Assembly (NCBI RefSeq): GCF_932294415.1
Contig: NC_065538.1
Coordinates: 80,737,834 to 80,801,833, forward strand
Length of the DNA: 64,000 nt
Reading direction: 5' to 3'
From: Quercus robur
Taxonomy: Eukaryota; Streptophyta; Magnoliopsida; Fagales; Fagaceae
Part shown: positions 45,076-57,488 of the stretch, one piece after another
How positions within the stretch are numbered: position 1 is the first letter of the stretch
How the letters are laid out: every line of letters begins with the position of its first letter
The notes under the pieces: model-generated
The model's database searches: none
Told to the model about the DNA's origin: nothing
The model's input: the letters and a program-made list of their open reading frames with translations, nothing else
Position numbers and translations under genes: made by a program

Positions 45076-48000
45076 TTAGCGAGCTTCAAACTTGGTTATT
45101 GTCACATCATTTATAGAATAAAGCTCTCCTCCTGTGATTGATTTAAGTTCATTGGTAGCTCTTCTAAAAATGAAAGCAAGTTGTTTCGGAGAAGGAAGAG
45201 TTGTTTCACTACTCAACATTAGAAGAACTGCCGACATTGTTGGTCGGTCCACTGCATCTTCTTGCACACATAAGAGCCCAATTTGAATGCATCTCAAGAC
45301 TTCAAGGGATAAAAATGACTCATTTATTGATGAATCAACTATATCCAAGGCTCTATTTTCTCTCCAAAGTTCCCAAACCTGTGTGAGTCATAGCATTATC
45401 CATAAGGGGTTGTATTATAAATGCAAATCGTAAAGATTGTTGTTTTTTGTTACTTACATGCCCTATTAAAGTTAGAGAAGGGTGGTTCTGATAAGAATCA
45501 TTGTTCTTCTTGCCACTCACAATCTCCAACAACATGACACCAAAACTAAAGACATCAGATTTGGTTGAATATTTCCCAAATATTACATATTCCGGTGACA
45601 TATAACCACTGCATGCGAAAAATATTAAAGATAATGTTAAAGTTTGCATAGGCCTTTATTTTCTGTATGTATGGCAAGTGTACAAGTCTCAATGTGCACG
45701 TGCATGCATGTGTTTGAGTGATACTTACTATGTTCCGACAACTCTGGTTGTCATGTCCTGAATTTGGTCACTTTTGAATATACGGGCGGTGCCAAAATCC
45801 GAAATTTTGGGGTTCATCTCACCATCTAGTAGAATATTACTAGTTTTAAGATCCCTGTGAATAATTCTTAATCTTGAGTCTTGATGAAGATACAAATCCC
45901 ACGAGCAATCCCAATAATGATTTCAAAGCGTTTCCTCCAATTCAACAATGAACTTCTTGCAGGATCTACAACAAATTTCTTTTTTTTTTCTAGTGAACTC
46001 AAAATGTGATTTCAATAGTGTTGAAATATATGGTTATATGAACTTCAAATATATCCTTTGAACATATATAGCAAAAAAAAACAAACAGTTCAAGGAAATA
46101 GATTTTTAGAAAGAAGAGGTACCAAAAATGAAGGAGTCTAAGCTTTTGTTGGGCATGTACTCATAAATCAACATCTTTTCTTCCTCCTGAATGCAACAGC
46201 CAAAAATTTTGACAAGATTCCTATGTTGAAGTTTTGCAATCAACAAAACTTCATTTTTGAATTCTTCTATTCCTTGTCCTGAACTCTTGGATAGCCTTTT
46301 TACCGCTATTTGTTGTCCATTAGATAATTGACCCTGAATTCATGATCCAAAAAATTAAGCTTACTCATAACTATTAGTTTTAATCAATTCAGTTAATGCC
46401 TCTATATGCTACTTCAGTAACAAATGTCTTAGCTTATTGAACTCATTTTCCGCCATTCACACCCACAGAAAAATGGGGAAGATATGAACAATGTCATTGT
46501 GAATTGTAATTGTACCTTAAAAACGGAGCCAAAACCACCTTGCCCAAGTTTGTTGGTCAGAGAGAAATTGTCAGTGGCAGCAATTACGCAACTTAAATCG
46601 AAAATCAATAAATCTGGATGTCTACTACTGTCCTCGAGCTCATTATCCTCCAAAAGGTCTTTGGTGCCGATAAAATTTGATACTTGATTATGCAATTTTC
46701 TCTTCATTGTCCTAAAACATATTGATAGAAAATTTTCACTATAATTTCGCAATTGAGTATTTATATACCTCACATGGTGGGCTGATTTAAGGAGTAAGAA
46801 CTATATATATCTGTGTGTGTGTCAACAATACAATGCAAGCAATTTTGTCACCTTTTTGTTTTCCTCTTCTTCATTAGACACATATAGGCTGTGAAGGATA
46901 CCAGAAACAATGGCACAGCAACAGATGATATAATAATAGCCAGCTGCCTCTTGTGGCCAAGTAAACGTTTGGACTTCCTTGTGTAAGTTGCTGGAAAAAA
47001 AATAGTGAGTCCAAAATTCCGAAAGTGAAATAATGAAAATTTAGAAAAACAAATTCAAGATAGAATAAAAGGCTACCTAACTGACTTGCATCCACACGTA
47101 TATTTAGATCCCACCGTTCATTTGTATCCCCCAAAATGTCCATCAATTCACCATACCATACCAAGCAACGGGTCGCCTTCCCATCAATGTTCATGCTGAT
47201 AAAAGCAGTGCAAGAGCAATTACTCAAGCATGCCTGCTCACACTCTGAGTCTGAGCTAGTCATACTCTTGTCTATCCAAGCTGCATTAAACGAATCTGGA
47301 AGCTTCAAACGTTTCACCTTCACAAACCCTTCTCCATTCCCACACATCGACTGCTTCCTCACACACCCTTCAGAACCATCTCTGAGATACCAATCCCTTG
47401 GAGACTTAGGTTCATACCCTAGCAAACATGTACACTCAAAAAATATCAGTAGACTCAGGACCACATTTACTATACGCGCCACACCATCCATAGTTGTCAC
47501 ACCGGTATTTAGGCATTGACCATAATTCCTTCCATTGAAGATCACCATTATTCCACATAAGTATCCGGAACGATCCTAAGTTGTCAACCACTAGTCTAGA
47601 AATGATAGAGGGGTCTTCAAAAAAGTAGGTGTAAGATACCTCATCTTCATTGTAAACAAAATCATACTGAAAACCCATTGAGGCTAATGACGATGTTGGT
47701 GATGATGAAGATGATATGTGCCATGGCCATGGATCTGACCGCCAATACAGGGTTGAACCCTTATACAAGGAGACTTGTGGAGAGCCGGAAGGCTTCATCT
47801 TATAGAAGTAGTCCCCAGTTCCCGGGTCATCTTGTGACTTCCAAGATGTCAAGAACCTGTCTAGCCCAGTTATCCGATTCAACCCAAGCCTCATGCCTGG
47901 AAGCAAAGTGTCTGTAGGATAGTCAAAGCTTTGCCATAACATCTTTTTGTTATTGCCCTGAACCAATACCAGGTTTCCTGAATCTTGAAGCTGAGCAACA

Positions 48001-48365
48001 GAGGAGGTTGTCCCTTGGACAGAAACATTTGTAGACCAAAGAAGACGGTTAAAACTGTCATGGAGGACAAGGTTTCCAAACTGGCTGATGGAGAGAACTC
48101 CAGAAGAATCATTGATAGGATCATTCCTGTTTGCAACCCACACGACAGTTCGTTTTGTCACTTTGACATGCCAAATACGAAGATACCGATAGCTAGAGTT
48201 GCCAGGGCTGAAGAAGCCTAAGGCAAAATTATTTTCTTTGGAAATCAAAGATTGGTCATCCTTGATGGATTGGTCTGGTGTTAAGGTATCAAGGCAAGTG
48301 CAAAATGGGAAGAGAAGAATTATCAGAATCAAAGACATAATCATCTGTTTCAGAATCGAAGACAT
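45076..48365 (-). pseudogene. Kinase copy 2: G-type lectin S-receptor-like Ser/Thr kinase, near-complete with two single-base frameshifts
   Basis: Seven exons with GT-AG borders: 47077-48365 (signal peptide, lectin, S-locus, PAN), 46852-46990 (transmembrane LAIIISSVAVPLFLVSFTAY), 46516-46711 (LGQGGFGSVFK glycine loop), 46123-46333 (IAVKRL lysine), 45729-45965 (HRDLK, DFG), 45458-45608 (MSPEYV) and 45076-45378. All kinase landmarks are present. There are two breaks: A6 at 47438-47443 (T6 on minus; five would restore DIFECTC), and three A at 45893-45895 where copy 1 has four, ahead of the catalytic loop. Both are homopolymer length changes, so sequencing error is as likely as true loss. The family acts as plasma-membrane receptor kinases; ligand unknown. 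Confidence 0.85.
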
Positions 48366-48939
48366 AAGAAGAAAGAAGAGTTTTTTGGTTTGATTTGAGT
48401 ATTATGATTCTATGAAGTCTTCTCTGCTCTCTTTGATCCCCGACTTTGACTTTTCTTTTAGGACTAAGCAGTCCCTTCAAACTAATTAAAAAGTAGCGTA
48501 TCAAAAGGGATACTGCATCAAGTCAAACAGAATTGCGTCTAGGGACTGGAGGCATTCTTAGCATCAATTTTCAGCGAATTAAGGGTATGCATTTTTCTAC
48601 CTGAAAATGACTGGCGTATTAAATCTCTTTAGATTTAGGGAAATTTAATGTATGTCTACAGCAACATGTTACATATCATTAACTTTCAGCACGTATTCCT
48701 TACTGAAGTGAGTAATTTTGATAGTTTGATGAAGTTGGCAGATACATGGTCCAGAAAATTGGCTTGAGATTGACATACTGGGATATAAAGATTAAAGAGC
48801 GAGTCATCAAGGCATGGCCAAATATTAATTCTTGGCTTGAGCTGGTAATTGGTAATTTAGCATCATGACTGATCGCGATCAGCAGAGATTAGAGATATAG
48901 AGAGACCAATTATATTGAAGAGAGAGGCAAGGCTGAGAG
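48366..48939. other. Upstream region of kinase copy 2
   Basis: No gene. It should hold the promoter, but I cannot single out a TATA box. 48680-48790 matches the flank of copy 1. Confidence 0.5.
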
Positions 48940-49116
48940 TAGGGATGACAATTCGTGTTCACGTGTCGGATTCATGTCATGTCAACTCATGAATATCCGA
49001 CTATATGGGTCAACACTAATCCAACATGTTTATTAAACAGGTCAAGATTTCTCAACCCTAACACGACCTATTTATTAAACGGGTCAATTGTGTCGACTTG
49101 TTTATCAGATTTTATA

Positions 49117-49161
<45 letters not shown>

Positions 49162-49538
49162 AAACAAACAAATAAATACTTTTAATATAAAATTCAAAAC
49201 TAACGAGTAACTGCATCACAAATAATCATTCAAAATTAAAACATATCTCAATATCACAAATAATCAATCACAATATGTCAAAAAAAATAAACCACAACAA
49301 CTAATAAATTTATATACCTAGGGTTTGAAGGATATATTGGTAAAATGTCATTTAATTAAACAAGTCAGACTGGTCAAACGGATTCCATGGGTTAAACATT
49401 AACTCAACCCGTTTATTAAACGGATAAATTGTGTCAACCTGAATATGACACGAACACATTAAACATCAATTCATAACCTACTAAATTTGTGTCGTGTCGT
49501 TTCAGGTTCACGGGGCTTGTTCAATTTTGCCACCACTA
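48940..49538. mobile_element. hAT-like non-autonomous element
   Basis: Starts TAGGGATGACAATTCGTG and ends, reversed, TAGTGGTGGCAAAATTGAAC. Subterminal GGGTCAA and GTGTCG words are mirrored. Flanks GCTGAGAG and GCTTTGAG are only partly alike. A TA run lies at about 49121-49157. Confidence 0.6.
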
Positions 49539-50320
49539 GCTTTGAGAGAGAGAGAGAGAGAGAGTAAATACGCAAGTTGTTTTGGTCCATTCAGTCCTAA
49601 TTAGTCCATTTGGTCCATTCAACCCTTCTTTTTTTTAATTTTTATAAATGAAACGGTGGCATTTCTTATCAGGCCTCACATTCTGTCATTAAAACACAAA
49701 TGTTTCCATGTTTTCTCATTATTGATACAAACGATGTCATTTAATTAAAGCCTTTTAAATGTATTCCACCAGAAGGTGACGTCTCCCTGTATAGCTGTTA
49801 GATTCCAAAAATAGTCAGTTTGTTAACCAGAACCTCCCTGTAATACTTTTGTTTGTGTTTTATTAAAATCCCTGCTATATTTAAAAATTAAATTTTCAAT
49901 TGAAAATTGGGCCAAGCTTAAAAAAAAAAAAAAAAAAAAAAAACAAAAACAAAAACAAAACAAAACTTTGATAATACGCTCTTGATTTCCCTAGTTTAAT
50001 TTCTATGGACAATTAGATTGAGGGAAAATTTATAATTCTAAAGTTTTAATTTAAACCCCTTTTGTTAATTATGTGGATTAATTAAAAATAATTTTATTAG
50101 ATCAATTAAGTGATCATAGTATTAATCAATTAACCACAAGGTCCACAACTACATATATAAATCAAATCTAAAGAGTGAAACAATCAACACAAGAACACAC
50201 ACATACACACACACACACACAAAAAAAAAAAAAATCTCTGATGGTACCTCTACTCCTATAAATTAATCCACCATATGAAGCGGAGTTATATAAACTAGTT
50301 CAATTAAGGCATCCTTTATA
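49539..50320. other. Intergenic DNA, part of the segmental duplication
   Basis: GA run 49546-49564. 49645-49815 resembles 35370-35535. An A run (49920-49943) and CA run (50201-50220) follow. No gene. Confidence 0.55.
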
Positions 50321-50330
50321 CAAATTAGTT

Positions 50331-50758
50331 GGACAAAATGGGCTTCTGCCCTTTTCCACAAAACTAATTAGCCTTTTGCCCTTCTTCCCAAACTAAATAG
50401 GGAAATGCCCCTCTTTTGAAACTCGACTTTTTCAAAATCGAGTTAAACCCTGTAGTGACGTTTTTAAGGACCTATAGTGACGTTTTTAAGGACCTATAGT
50501 GGCGTTTCATAACTTGATATCCATAAAATCGAGTTATAGGCAATTTTATTGCCTATAACTCGATTTTGTGAATATTAAGTTATAAAACGTCACTATAGGT
50601 CCTTAAAAACGTCACTATAGGGCTTTAGAATTTTTTTTTTTTTTAACTCGATTTTGAGAAAGTCGAGTTTCAAAAGAGGGGCATTTCCCTATTTAGTTTG
50701 GGAAGAAGGACAAAAGGCTAATTAGTTTTGTGGAAAAGGGCAAAAGCCCATTTTGTCC
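50331..50758. mobile_element. 428-bp near-perfect fold-back element with 10-bp target duplication
   Basis: The whole element is an inverted repeat centred near 50545: GGACAAAATGGGCTT at the left and its complement at the right, with few mismatches in arms of about 205 bp. CAAATTAGTT flanks it exactly (50321-50330, 50759-50768). The arms contain TATAGTGACGTTTTTAAGGACC twice on the left side. A transcript would form a very long hairpin. A 9-10-bp duplication would fit a Mutator-type MITE. Confidence 0.9.
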
Positions 50759-50908
50759 CAAATTAGTTCCATTGAGGTTTGCTTTATGAATTACTTTTGC
50801 AAATTTTAACGAAATTTGACGACGGGGCAGTTGCCAACAACATTCATTGGCAAAGAATTAAAGAAAAAGACTATTCTATTATAAAATTTGTGCCTTGTAA
50901 TACACAAA

Positions 50909-51757
50909 GGCTGCGTTTGTTTCACATGTAAACTAAAATCTAAAAACATTCTACACCCAGTTGTGTGTTTGGCACCACTTGAAAATACAGTCAAACTGAA
51001 AATAGAATTCAATTTGACTGTAAAATAAGCTTCCCAAGGCGTAAAATATTTTCAGCTTCCATTTTACCTTGAATGCATTTCTGGATTTGGTGAGAGCTCA
51101 CACACTTCTCTACACACTCCTTACATGGTCCGAAACCCATCTCACCTCAGCTCCACCCCATGCACCAACGAGAGAGAGACGCAGCTCCACCCCACATGCA
51201 GATGCCGGTCCGAGGTCCCCCCTCACGCCGGTAAAGCCCATCTCACATCTAACATCTTCGATCCGTCGCTCCCACATTGTCGACTAAACACTTCTCTCAA
51301 ACCCACCCTTTACAATACCCAATCTACCCAAGACCGATCTCGTTCTCGACCCACCCAAGACCGATCTCGTTGCCGCCATTGAAGATCATCGCCTTCGCTG
51401 AAGACCGATCTCATTGACCCAATCTCCATCTCTTTCCCAATCTATCTCTCTTTCCTCAATCTCTCACTCTTTCTTCCTCCCTCTCTCTCAGTTTGATTGA
51501 GTTTAGCTTGTGAATGAATGGAGCTAATGGATTTTTGTTTTGTTAACTGTATATAGTGAAATTTTCTATTATAAGATTTGTTTGGAAGCTGAGAAAATGT
51601 GAGAAACTAGTAAAAAAATAACATTTTTAGAATGCAATCAAACACCTAAAAACATTTTCTAAAACAATTTTCATAATGTAGCTAAACACTTGAAAATATT
51701 TTCCTTTCCCAAAAATATTTTCACCTAAAAATATTTTACATGTTACCAAACGCAGCC
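50909..51757. mobile_element. MITE of 849 bp with GGCTGCGTTTG ends
   Basis: Left GGCTGCGTTTGTTTCACATG and the reversed right end GGCTGCGTTTGGTAACATG are inverted repeats. Further in, AAACATTTTC-type words are mirrored. The interior (51080-51480) is C-rich, with ACCGATCTCGTT repeats. No clear target duplication. Confidence 0.75.
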
Positions 51758-52072
51758 AGAGTCACAAACCCAAATGAGAATTAAAGGAGAAAGTTAGAGA
51801 GAGAACCAAATCTTGGGGTCCACCTATCTTTAATAGCCTATTCATGCTAAAAAGGTATTTATCTCATGCATTAAACATATGTTGCATCACTTTTATAGAG
51901 CGTAGGTCCCACATAGTTGTAGGATTTAGTATTTACACGGTATGAGAGAAAATATACATTTATCCATTGTATGAGATAAATACTTTCATGTTGACTCGAT
52001 GAGCCATGGCTTGAATCACAACTTCTTAGACTTTCCATGGCTTGGAGTTGAGCTAGCACTCAGCTAATGACG
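51758..52072. other. Flank repeat shared with 31.6-32.9 kb, cut by the third Tat-type element
   Basis: CTTGGAGTTGAGCTAGCACT at 52041 and the GGTCCCAC region near 51905 match the duplicated segment at 31.6-32.9 kb. The text stops at the LTR start. Confidence 0.55.
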
Positions 52073-53335
52073 TGTGTTGAGGTCTAAAAAGGATCATAGT
52101 AAGGGAGGCCCAAAAAGAGTGAGCCAGGCCCAAAAGGAAAAGAACAAGCTAAGTCTAAAGAAGCAGGTGCAAGCGGACCACAAAGGAATAAAGAGGCCCA
52201 GGAGACTTGAAGCCCAGACGAAGAAGCATCAAGAAGAAAAAGAAACCCACGACAAGAGGATAAGTAGTCAGGATCCTCAGCAACCATCAAGAGGCGCGGA
52301 TCCTTCCAGGCACACAGTCAAAAGAAAGACTAGGACAACTCGAAAGAAAAAGACAGAAAAGGAAAATAAGAAACAAAGCAAAAGAACACAAGCGCCAAAA
52401 AAACCCAGCGACCTCTCATGGCACAAGCAGACAGAGTCTCGGGGAACCAGAGCAGAGAAACACAAAAAAAAAAAAGAATGGCAACAAGCGGCTTTCAAGT
52501 TGGCAAAATAGGATTCCGCCTAGATGGGAAAAAAATGGGAAAAGTGGAATTGCCAAACGGTGATGCCGAGAAGGGCATATCTCAGCACATCCCAAAGAAG
52601 GTAACCAACCAGGGACTTTCAAAAGAATCAGAGTTGAAAGAAGGAAAGAATGAGTAAAACGGGAAATGGGACTTACTGAGTGATAGACACGGAACAGGCT
52701 CTGTTCACAAGAAGGCAAAACAGGGGAACCAATGGTTCCTCGGGAAGGCCAGAACTTCATTATAAAAGGAAAGGGTAGGTTACGAAGAAAAGGGACAGCG
52801 AAAAAGAGAGAAAAAGAAGAGATTTTCTAGAGAAAAGAACTATCAGTAAAGTTGTGGTGAAGAGAAAGAAAACACTAAGGGAAAAATGAATATTGCTTCC
52901 CGGTATCCTGTAAAAGCCACTATTGCACATACTCGGATTCAAAGAGAATCAAACTTTGCAAGTTTTGAAGGCTGAAATAGCCATTCAAGACTGTAATTTT
53001 TGAGCTTGATTGAACCTTGTATCACATCCTAGTGAGCTTTCTGTAACTTAACAAAGAACATATTAATGAAATATGTCTCATTAATCCCAGGATCCCCTTA
53101 ACATTATTTTGTACCTCTTTATTGATCCTGTTGAATTTATCTTGTTGTTTTGACATGCCTCTCCATACGAATATCCTTGCTTGTCATTTTACTTGTATTG
53201 TAGGAAGCATCCCCTGTGCATCACTTGATTCTTAAACAGCTTATTAGCTGCGGTGAGTCAAGGCCCGGTTCACCAAACCTCTTATTTAGGCCTGGGATCC
53301 TTGGGCCTGAGTGTCACAAAAAAGGCACTCTCACA
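52073..53335 (+). repeat. Left LTR of the third Tat-type element
   Basis: About 1263 bp from TGTGTTGAGG to CTCTCACA (the start may be 52075). The first 430 bp are purine-rich, giving Lys-rich open frames that are not genes. TATA box at 52761. Confidence 0.8.
52761..52768 (+). promoter_or_regulatory. TATA box of the LTR
   Basis: TATAAAAG, conserved in the inverted LTR at 63549-63556 on minus. Confidence 0.65.
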
Positions 53336-53338
53336 TTT

Positions 53339-53356
53339 TGGCGACTTCACTGGGGA
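53339..53356 (+). promoter_or_regulatory. Primer-binding site of the third element
   Basis: TGGCGACTTCACTGGGGA three bases after the LTR end, a type seen in plant Ty3 elements. tRNA not assigned. Confidence 0.7.
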
Positions 53357-53396
53357 CTGGGCAAAGAAGAGGGAAGAAGCAATCCCTTCACAGAGT

Positions 53397-54884
53397 ATGC
53401 CTCCGAGACAAAGAAACCGCAAAGGAACTAATGTGCCACCTGCGGCCTCTGAGCCCGTAGGAGAGAAGGAGGTAGCTTCCAGGCAATGAGGTGGGATACC
53501 CCTGGTAGAACAGGAGGTTGGGTCAGGACAAAGACACACAAGGCAGGAACCAGACCTCATGGCCAGGATGACAGCAATGTTGAAGGATCTGGAGCAAGAA
53601 GTTCGTCTTCTCAAAGAAGGCAGGACACAGGAAATCAGAGATAATGTTCCCCCTACTGGTCACCAAAATGGAACGCAGCCAGAAAGAGGGTCAGCAGTGG
53701 GAGGAAGAGCCAACCCTCAGTACTTAACACTGGCAAATGTCAATGCCCTCCTGGAGCAAGAAAGGGAAAAACTCTCAGGGATCCCTAAGCAATTCTCTCG
53801 GGATCCCCTGTTCCCTCCAGAACTTCTTGGCAAACCATATCCTAAGGGGTACGAACCCCTAAAGTTTCATCCTTTCGATGGAAAAAGTGGAAGTGTTGTG
53901 GAACATGTGAGTAGGTTCATCCACACTATGGGACCCTATGCAGGAGACAGAGAATTGTGTCTAAAGGAATTTGCCAAATCCTTAGTGGATAGGGCATACA
54001 CTTGGTACACCACGCTGAGACCCGGGTCCATCAAAACCTAGGATGAGATGATGGAAAAATTATGCGCCAAATATTATCCTGGTGAAGACAAGATCACTTT
54101 CTAGAACCTTCAGATACTAAGCCAGAGACCTGGAGAGGATCCCGTCCAATTCATTAAAAGATTTGAAGATGTGTCCCTAGATTGCTATGGGGACCACGAA
54201 GAAAAGGAGCTCGTGAAAACCTGTGTAGCCAACATGCTCTTTGATTACAGGCTCAACCTTGAAAATCTGTGTATCACACAGTTTGCTGACCTGTTACAAA
54301 GAACCAGAAGGACGACGCAAACTATGAGGACAAAAAGGATGCCCGTGTCCCAAGCTATGACAACATCAGTAGGAGAAAAAAGGAAGAGGCCAGATGGGAA
54401 GGTGTTCGAGGAACCACCTGTGATCCCATGTATAGCTGAAGAGTTAAGCCATGTCTTAGACAAATGGATCGGAGATGGAGTTGTTAGGCCATTCACTGTG
54501 TCCAGACCACCAACTGAAGAAGAGAGGAAGAACCCTTTATTTTGCAGAGTCCATAATTATGTCAAGCATTCCACCAAGGATTGCTAGACCCTTCACTAAC
54601 TCTTCCACAAAAAGTTGAGGGAAGGAACCTCGGAACTCACTCAGAAGGAGCCAGAAGTGTAGAGAAACCCCTTGCCTAACCACAAAGGAAAAGGGGTGGT
54701 AGCAGTAGTAATACATGGGAATTCGGCAGAAGCAGGAGAATCTGAAGGATCCTTCCACCCGAGCACAGTCAGGACCCTCCAGAAGAATCCCAAGTTCAGG
54801 TCACTATTCAACGAATTGAGATTTGGACCAGAAGCAAGAAGGGTGGCAACAGAGTCTCTCATGAGCATAGCAGCAGATTCATGA
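53397..54884 (+). pseudogene. Gag, third Tat-type element
   Basis: Begins MPPRQRNRKGTN. A coiled stretch MLKDLEQEVRLLKEG is followed by the gag core (YEPLKFHPFDGKSGSVVEHV, DRAYTWYTTL, KRFEDVSLDC) and a degenerate knuckle region FCRVHNYVKHSTKDC. Stops at 53487 (TGA), 54039, 54102 and 54585 (TAG, each where Trp is expected in a CTGG context), about 54594 (TAA), 54660 (TAG) and 54882 (TGA) break one otherwise continuous frame. Gag packages element RNA. Confidence 0.85.
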
Positions 54885-55621
54885 ATGGAATGCTTTACAG
54901 CAGAGTCATATGCTAGTCGAGCTTTCTTGGAGACAACCAATGTAATAACCTTCACTGATGAAGACATGGAGATTGAACACCCAGATCACCGTAGACCCCT
55001 TTATCTAATGGCCACCATAAACGGCGTCCAAATCAGAAGAGCACTGGTGGACACAGGGGCATCGCTCAATCTCATAGCCTTAAGTACCCTGGAAGCTGTG
55101 GGCTTAGTTGACAGAAGGATCCTGGGGGCTCCCATGGAAATAACAGGATTTGGAGGATCGGTGGAATCAACAGAAGGATAAGTGCAGCTAGCCTTAAGGG
55201 TAGGCCAATAGTAGCCCTGACAAGGTTTCACGTGATTAATGCAGAAGTTTCTTACCATGTGTTGCTGGGCCGCCTGTGGCTTCATAAACATCGCCTTATT
55301 CCATCTACGTTCCATCAATGCATTAAGGGAAGACTGAATGGGAGGCCCATAAGGATCCCTGCCAACCGTAATCCTTTCAGCCAGGGAGAAGTGAACTTTG
55401 CAGAAACGATGTTCTATGATGAATTGGAGCCAGATGATGAGAGCCCCGCCCCGGAGACCCCAGGGGCACCCATCCTAGAAGAAGAAGAAGGAGGGAGGGG
55501 CACCCGTGACCTGAGGAACCTTCTGGAAAAAAAAAGACAAAAGAAGGAGCCCAGCTCTTCAGGATCCCGAGAATGTGTGATGGTACGGGAACCCAGAGGG
55601 AGGCTAATCTACCGTTTGTGA
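54885..55621 (+). pseudogene. Aspartic protease region, third element
   Basis: LVDTGASLNLIAL holds the catalytic DTGA. YHVLLGRLWLHKH is the downstream conserved block. A TAA at 55179 and a missing base near 55202 split it. Downstream is an acidic linker (ILEEEEGGRG). The frame closes at 55619. Confidence 0.82.
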
Positions 55622-55645
55622 AGGTGTGCGGGACCTGAATGCATT

Positions 55646-57250
55646 ATGCAGAAAGGTCCCGGACCACCAAGCTGCATGATGGCCCAAGAAGAAATTCCAA
55701 AAAAACCAGTTAAGGAAGCCCAGATTCAGTTTGAGGAAGAATTAAAAGAAATAGATTTGGGAACCGAACCGGGATCCCGAAAGCCTGTCTTCATTAGCAG
55801 TCAACTGGTGGCACAAGAAAGGGAACAACTGGTAACCTTGCTTCAAAAATACAGAGATGTGTTCACATGGACGTATGACGAGATGCCTGGTTTAGACCCA
55901 AGATTGGTAGTCCATTCTCTTAATGTGGACCCAGGGATGAAGCCAGTAGTTCAACTGGCTAGGGTCTTCCACACCGAGGTAGAAGCTCAAATAGTTCAAG
56001 AGGTCAAAAAGTTGCTAACAGCTGGTTTTATCAAACCCATCCAACACCCAAAATGGCTATCCAACACCCAAAATGGCTTTCCAACATTGTACCTGTGAAG
56101 AAGAAAAATGGTCAGATCCGTTGCTGTGTGGACTTTCGTAACTTGAATAAGGCATGCCATAAAGATGAATTCCCCTTGCCCAATATCGACCTCCTTGTAG
56201 ATTCAGCTGCAAGAAGCTCAATGTTCTCATTTATAGATGGGTACAGTGGGTACAACCAAATCCACATGGCTGCCAAAGATGCAGAGAAGACGGCATTCAG
56301 ACTCCAATTGGGAACTTTTACTACACTGTAATGCCCTTTGACCTCAAAAATGCGGAGGCTACATATCAGCGGACCATGACAGCCATTTTCCATGACATGA
56401 TACATGAGGAGATGGAAAATTATGTAGATGACATTGTGGTCAAATCAAAGACCAAAATAGGTTATTTCCAAGTACTTGAGCAAGTCTTTGAAAGATGCAG
56501 GAAGTACAAGTTACGTATGAACCCCTTGAAATGCGCCTTCGGAGTGTCTGCTGGAAAGTTCCTTGGGTTTCTGGTACATCACAAAGGCATAAGTGTGGAT
56601 CCAGCCAAGGCCACAGCTATCGCCACAATGAGAAGACCAACTACTGTTAGGGAACTCAAGAGCTTCCTGGGAAGGGTCTCCTATATTAGGAGATTTGTGC
56701 CTGGATTGGCCTCAACTACGGCAGGTCTATCAAAATTGTTGAAAAAGGGGACTGAATTTACCTAGAGAGCGGAGCAACAGGAGGCTTTCCAAAGAATTCA
56801 GGACATCATGAATCATTTGCCCACCCTCCAGGCACCAGTACGTGGGCGACCTCTGTTGTTATACTTAGCATCAAACTCCTAGGCAATAGGAGCTTTGCTG
56901 GCACAAGAAGACGACCAGGGGAATGAGCAGCCTATATACTATATAAGCAGAACACTCAAGGATACCGAGACCAGGTACCCCAGAATAGAGAAAGTCTGCC
57001 TAGTAATCATCTACGCGTCCCAAAGGTTAAAGAGGTACTTCTCAGCTCACCAAATCCTTTTGGTAACCAAGTCCCACCCCATAAAAGCACTCCTACACCA
57101 GCCCCTTCTCACGGAAAGAGTAGCACAATGGCTAGTTTTGCTCTCTCAATATGATATAAGCATAAGAACTCCTAAGGCTGTCAAAAGCCAAGCCATAGCA
57201 GATTTGCTAGCTCAGTTCCCAAGAAAGGAGGAAGGCCTGCTGAGTGAAGA
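55646..57250 (+). pseudogene. Reverse transcriptase and RNase H, third element
   Basis: RT blocks are present: VDFRNLNKACHKDEFPLPNI, YSGYNQI, VMPFDLKNAEATYQ, catalytic YVDDIVVKS (56421-56447) and FLGFLVHHKGI. RNase H follows (QPIYYISRTLKDTETRYP, HPIKALLHQPLL, AIADLLAQFP). Breaks are a 20-bp tandem duplication at 56038-56078 that shifts the frame, a one-base loss near 56301, and TAG at 56763 and 56889 where Trp is expected. Confidence 0.87.
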
Positions 57251-57284
57251 AATCCCTGGTGAGGTAGCAGTAATGGAGATCCCA

Positions 57285-57488
57285 GGGAAGAAATGGACCA
57301 TGAGGTTTGACGGGTCGGCTACAGCAACTTCAAATAGGGTAGGAATTGTACTAAGTTGTGAAAATGGGGACATCATACCCTTGTCTTTCAAGCTTGGTTT
57401 CTCGTGCTCTAATAATGCAGCTGAATATGAGGCATACTTAACTGGGCTGACTAGTTTATTGCAGAAGATTGGCGGGTACTTTTCATAG
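57285..57488 (+). pseudogene. Second (archaeal-type) RNase H, truncated, third element
   Basis: KWTMRFDGSATATSNRVGIV and SNNAAEYEAYLTGL are the first two thirds of the extra RNase H found in Tat elements. The distal third is missing: after LLQKIGG the text jumps to the linker before integrase, so an internal deletion has removed it. Confidence 0.8.

Noticed and set aside
52074..52511. Lys-rich 145-residue open frame
   Set aside because: It is the purine-rich start of an LTR. It begins at the LTR end, has no family resemblance, and lies upstream of the TATA box.
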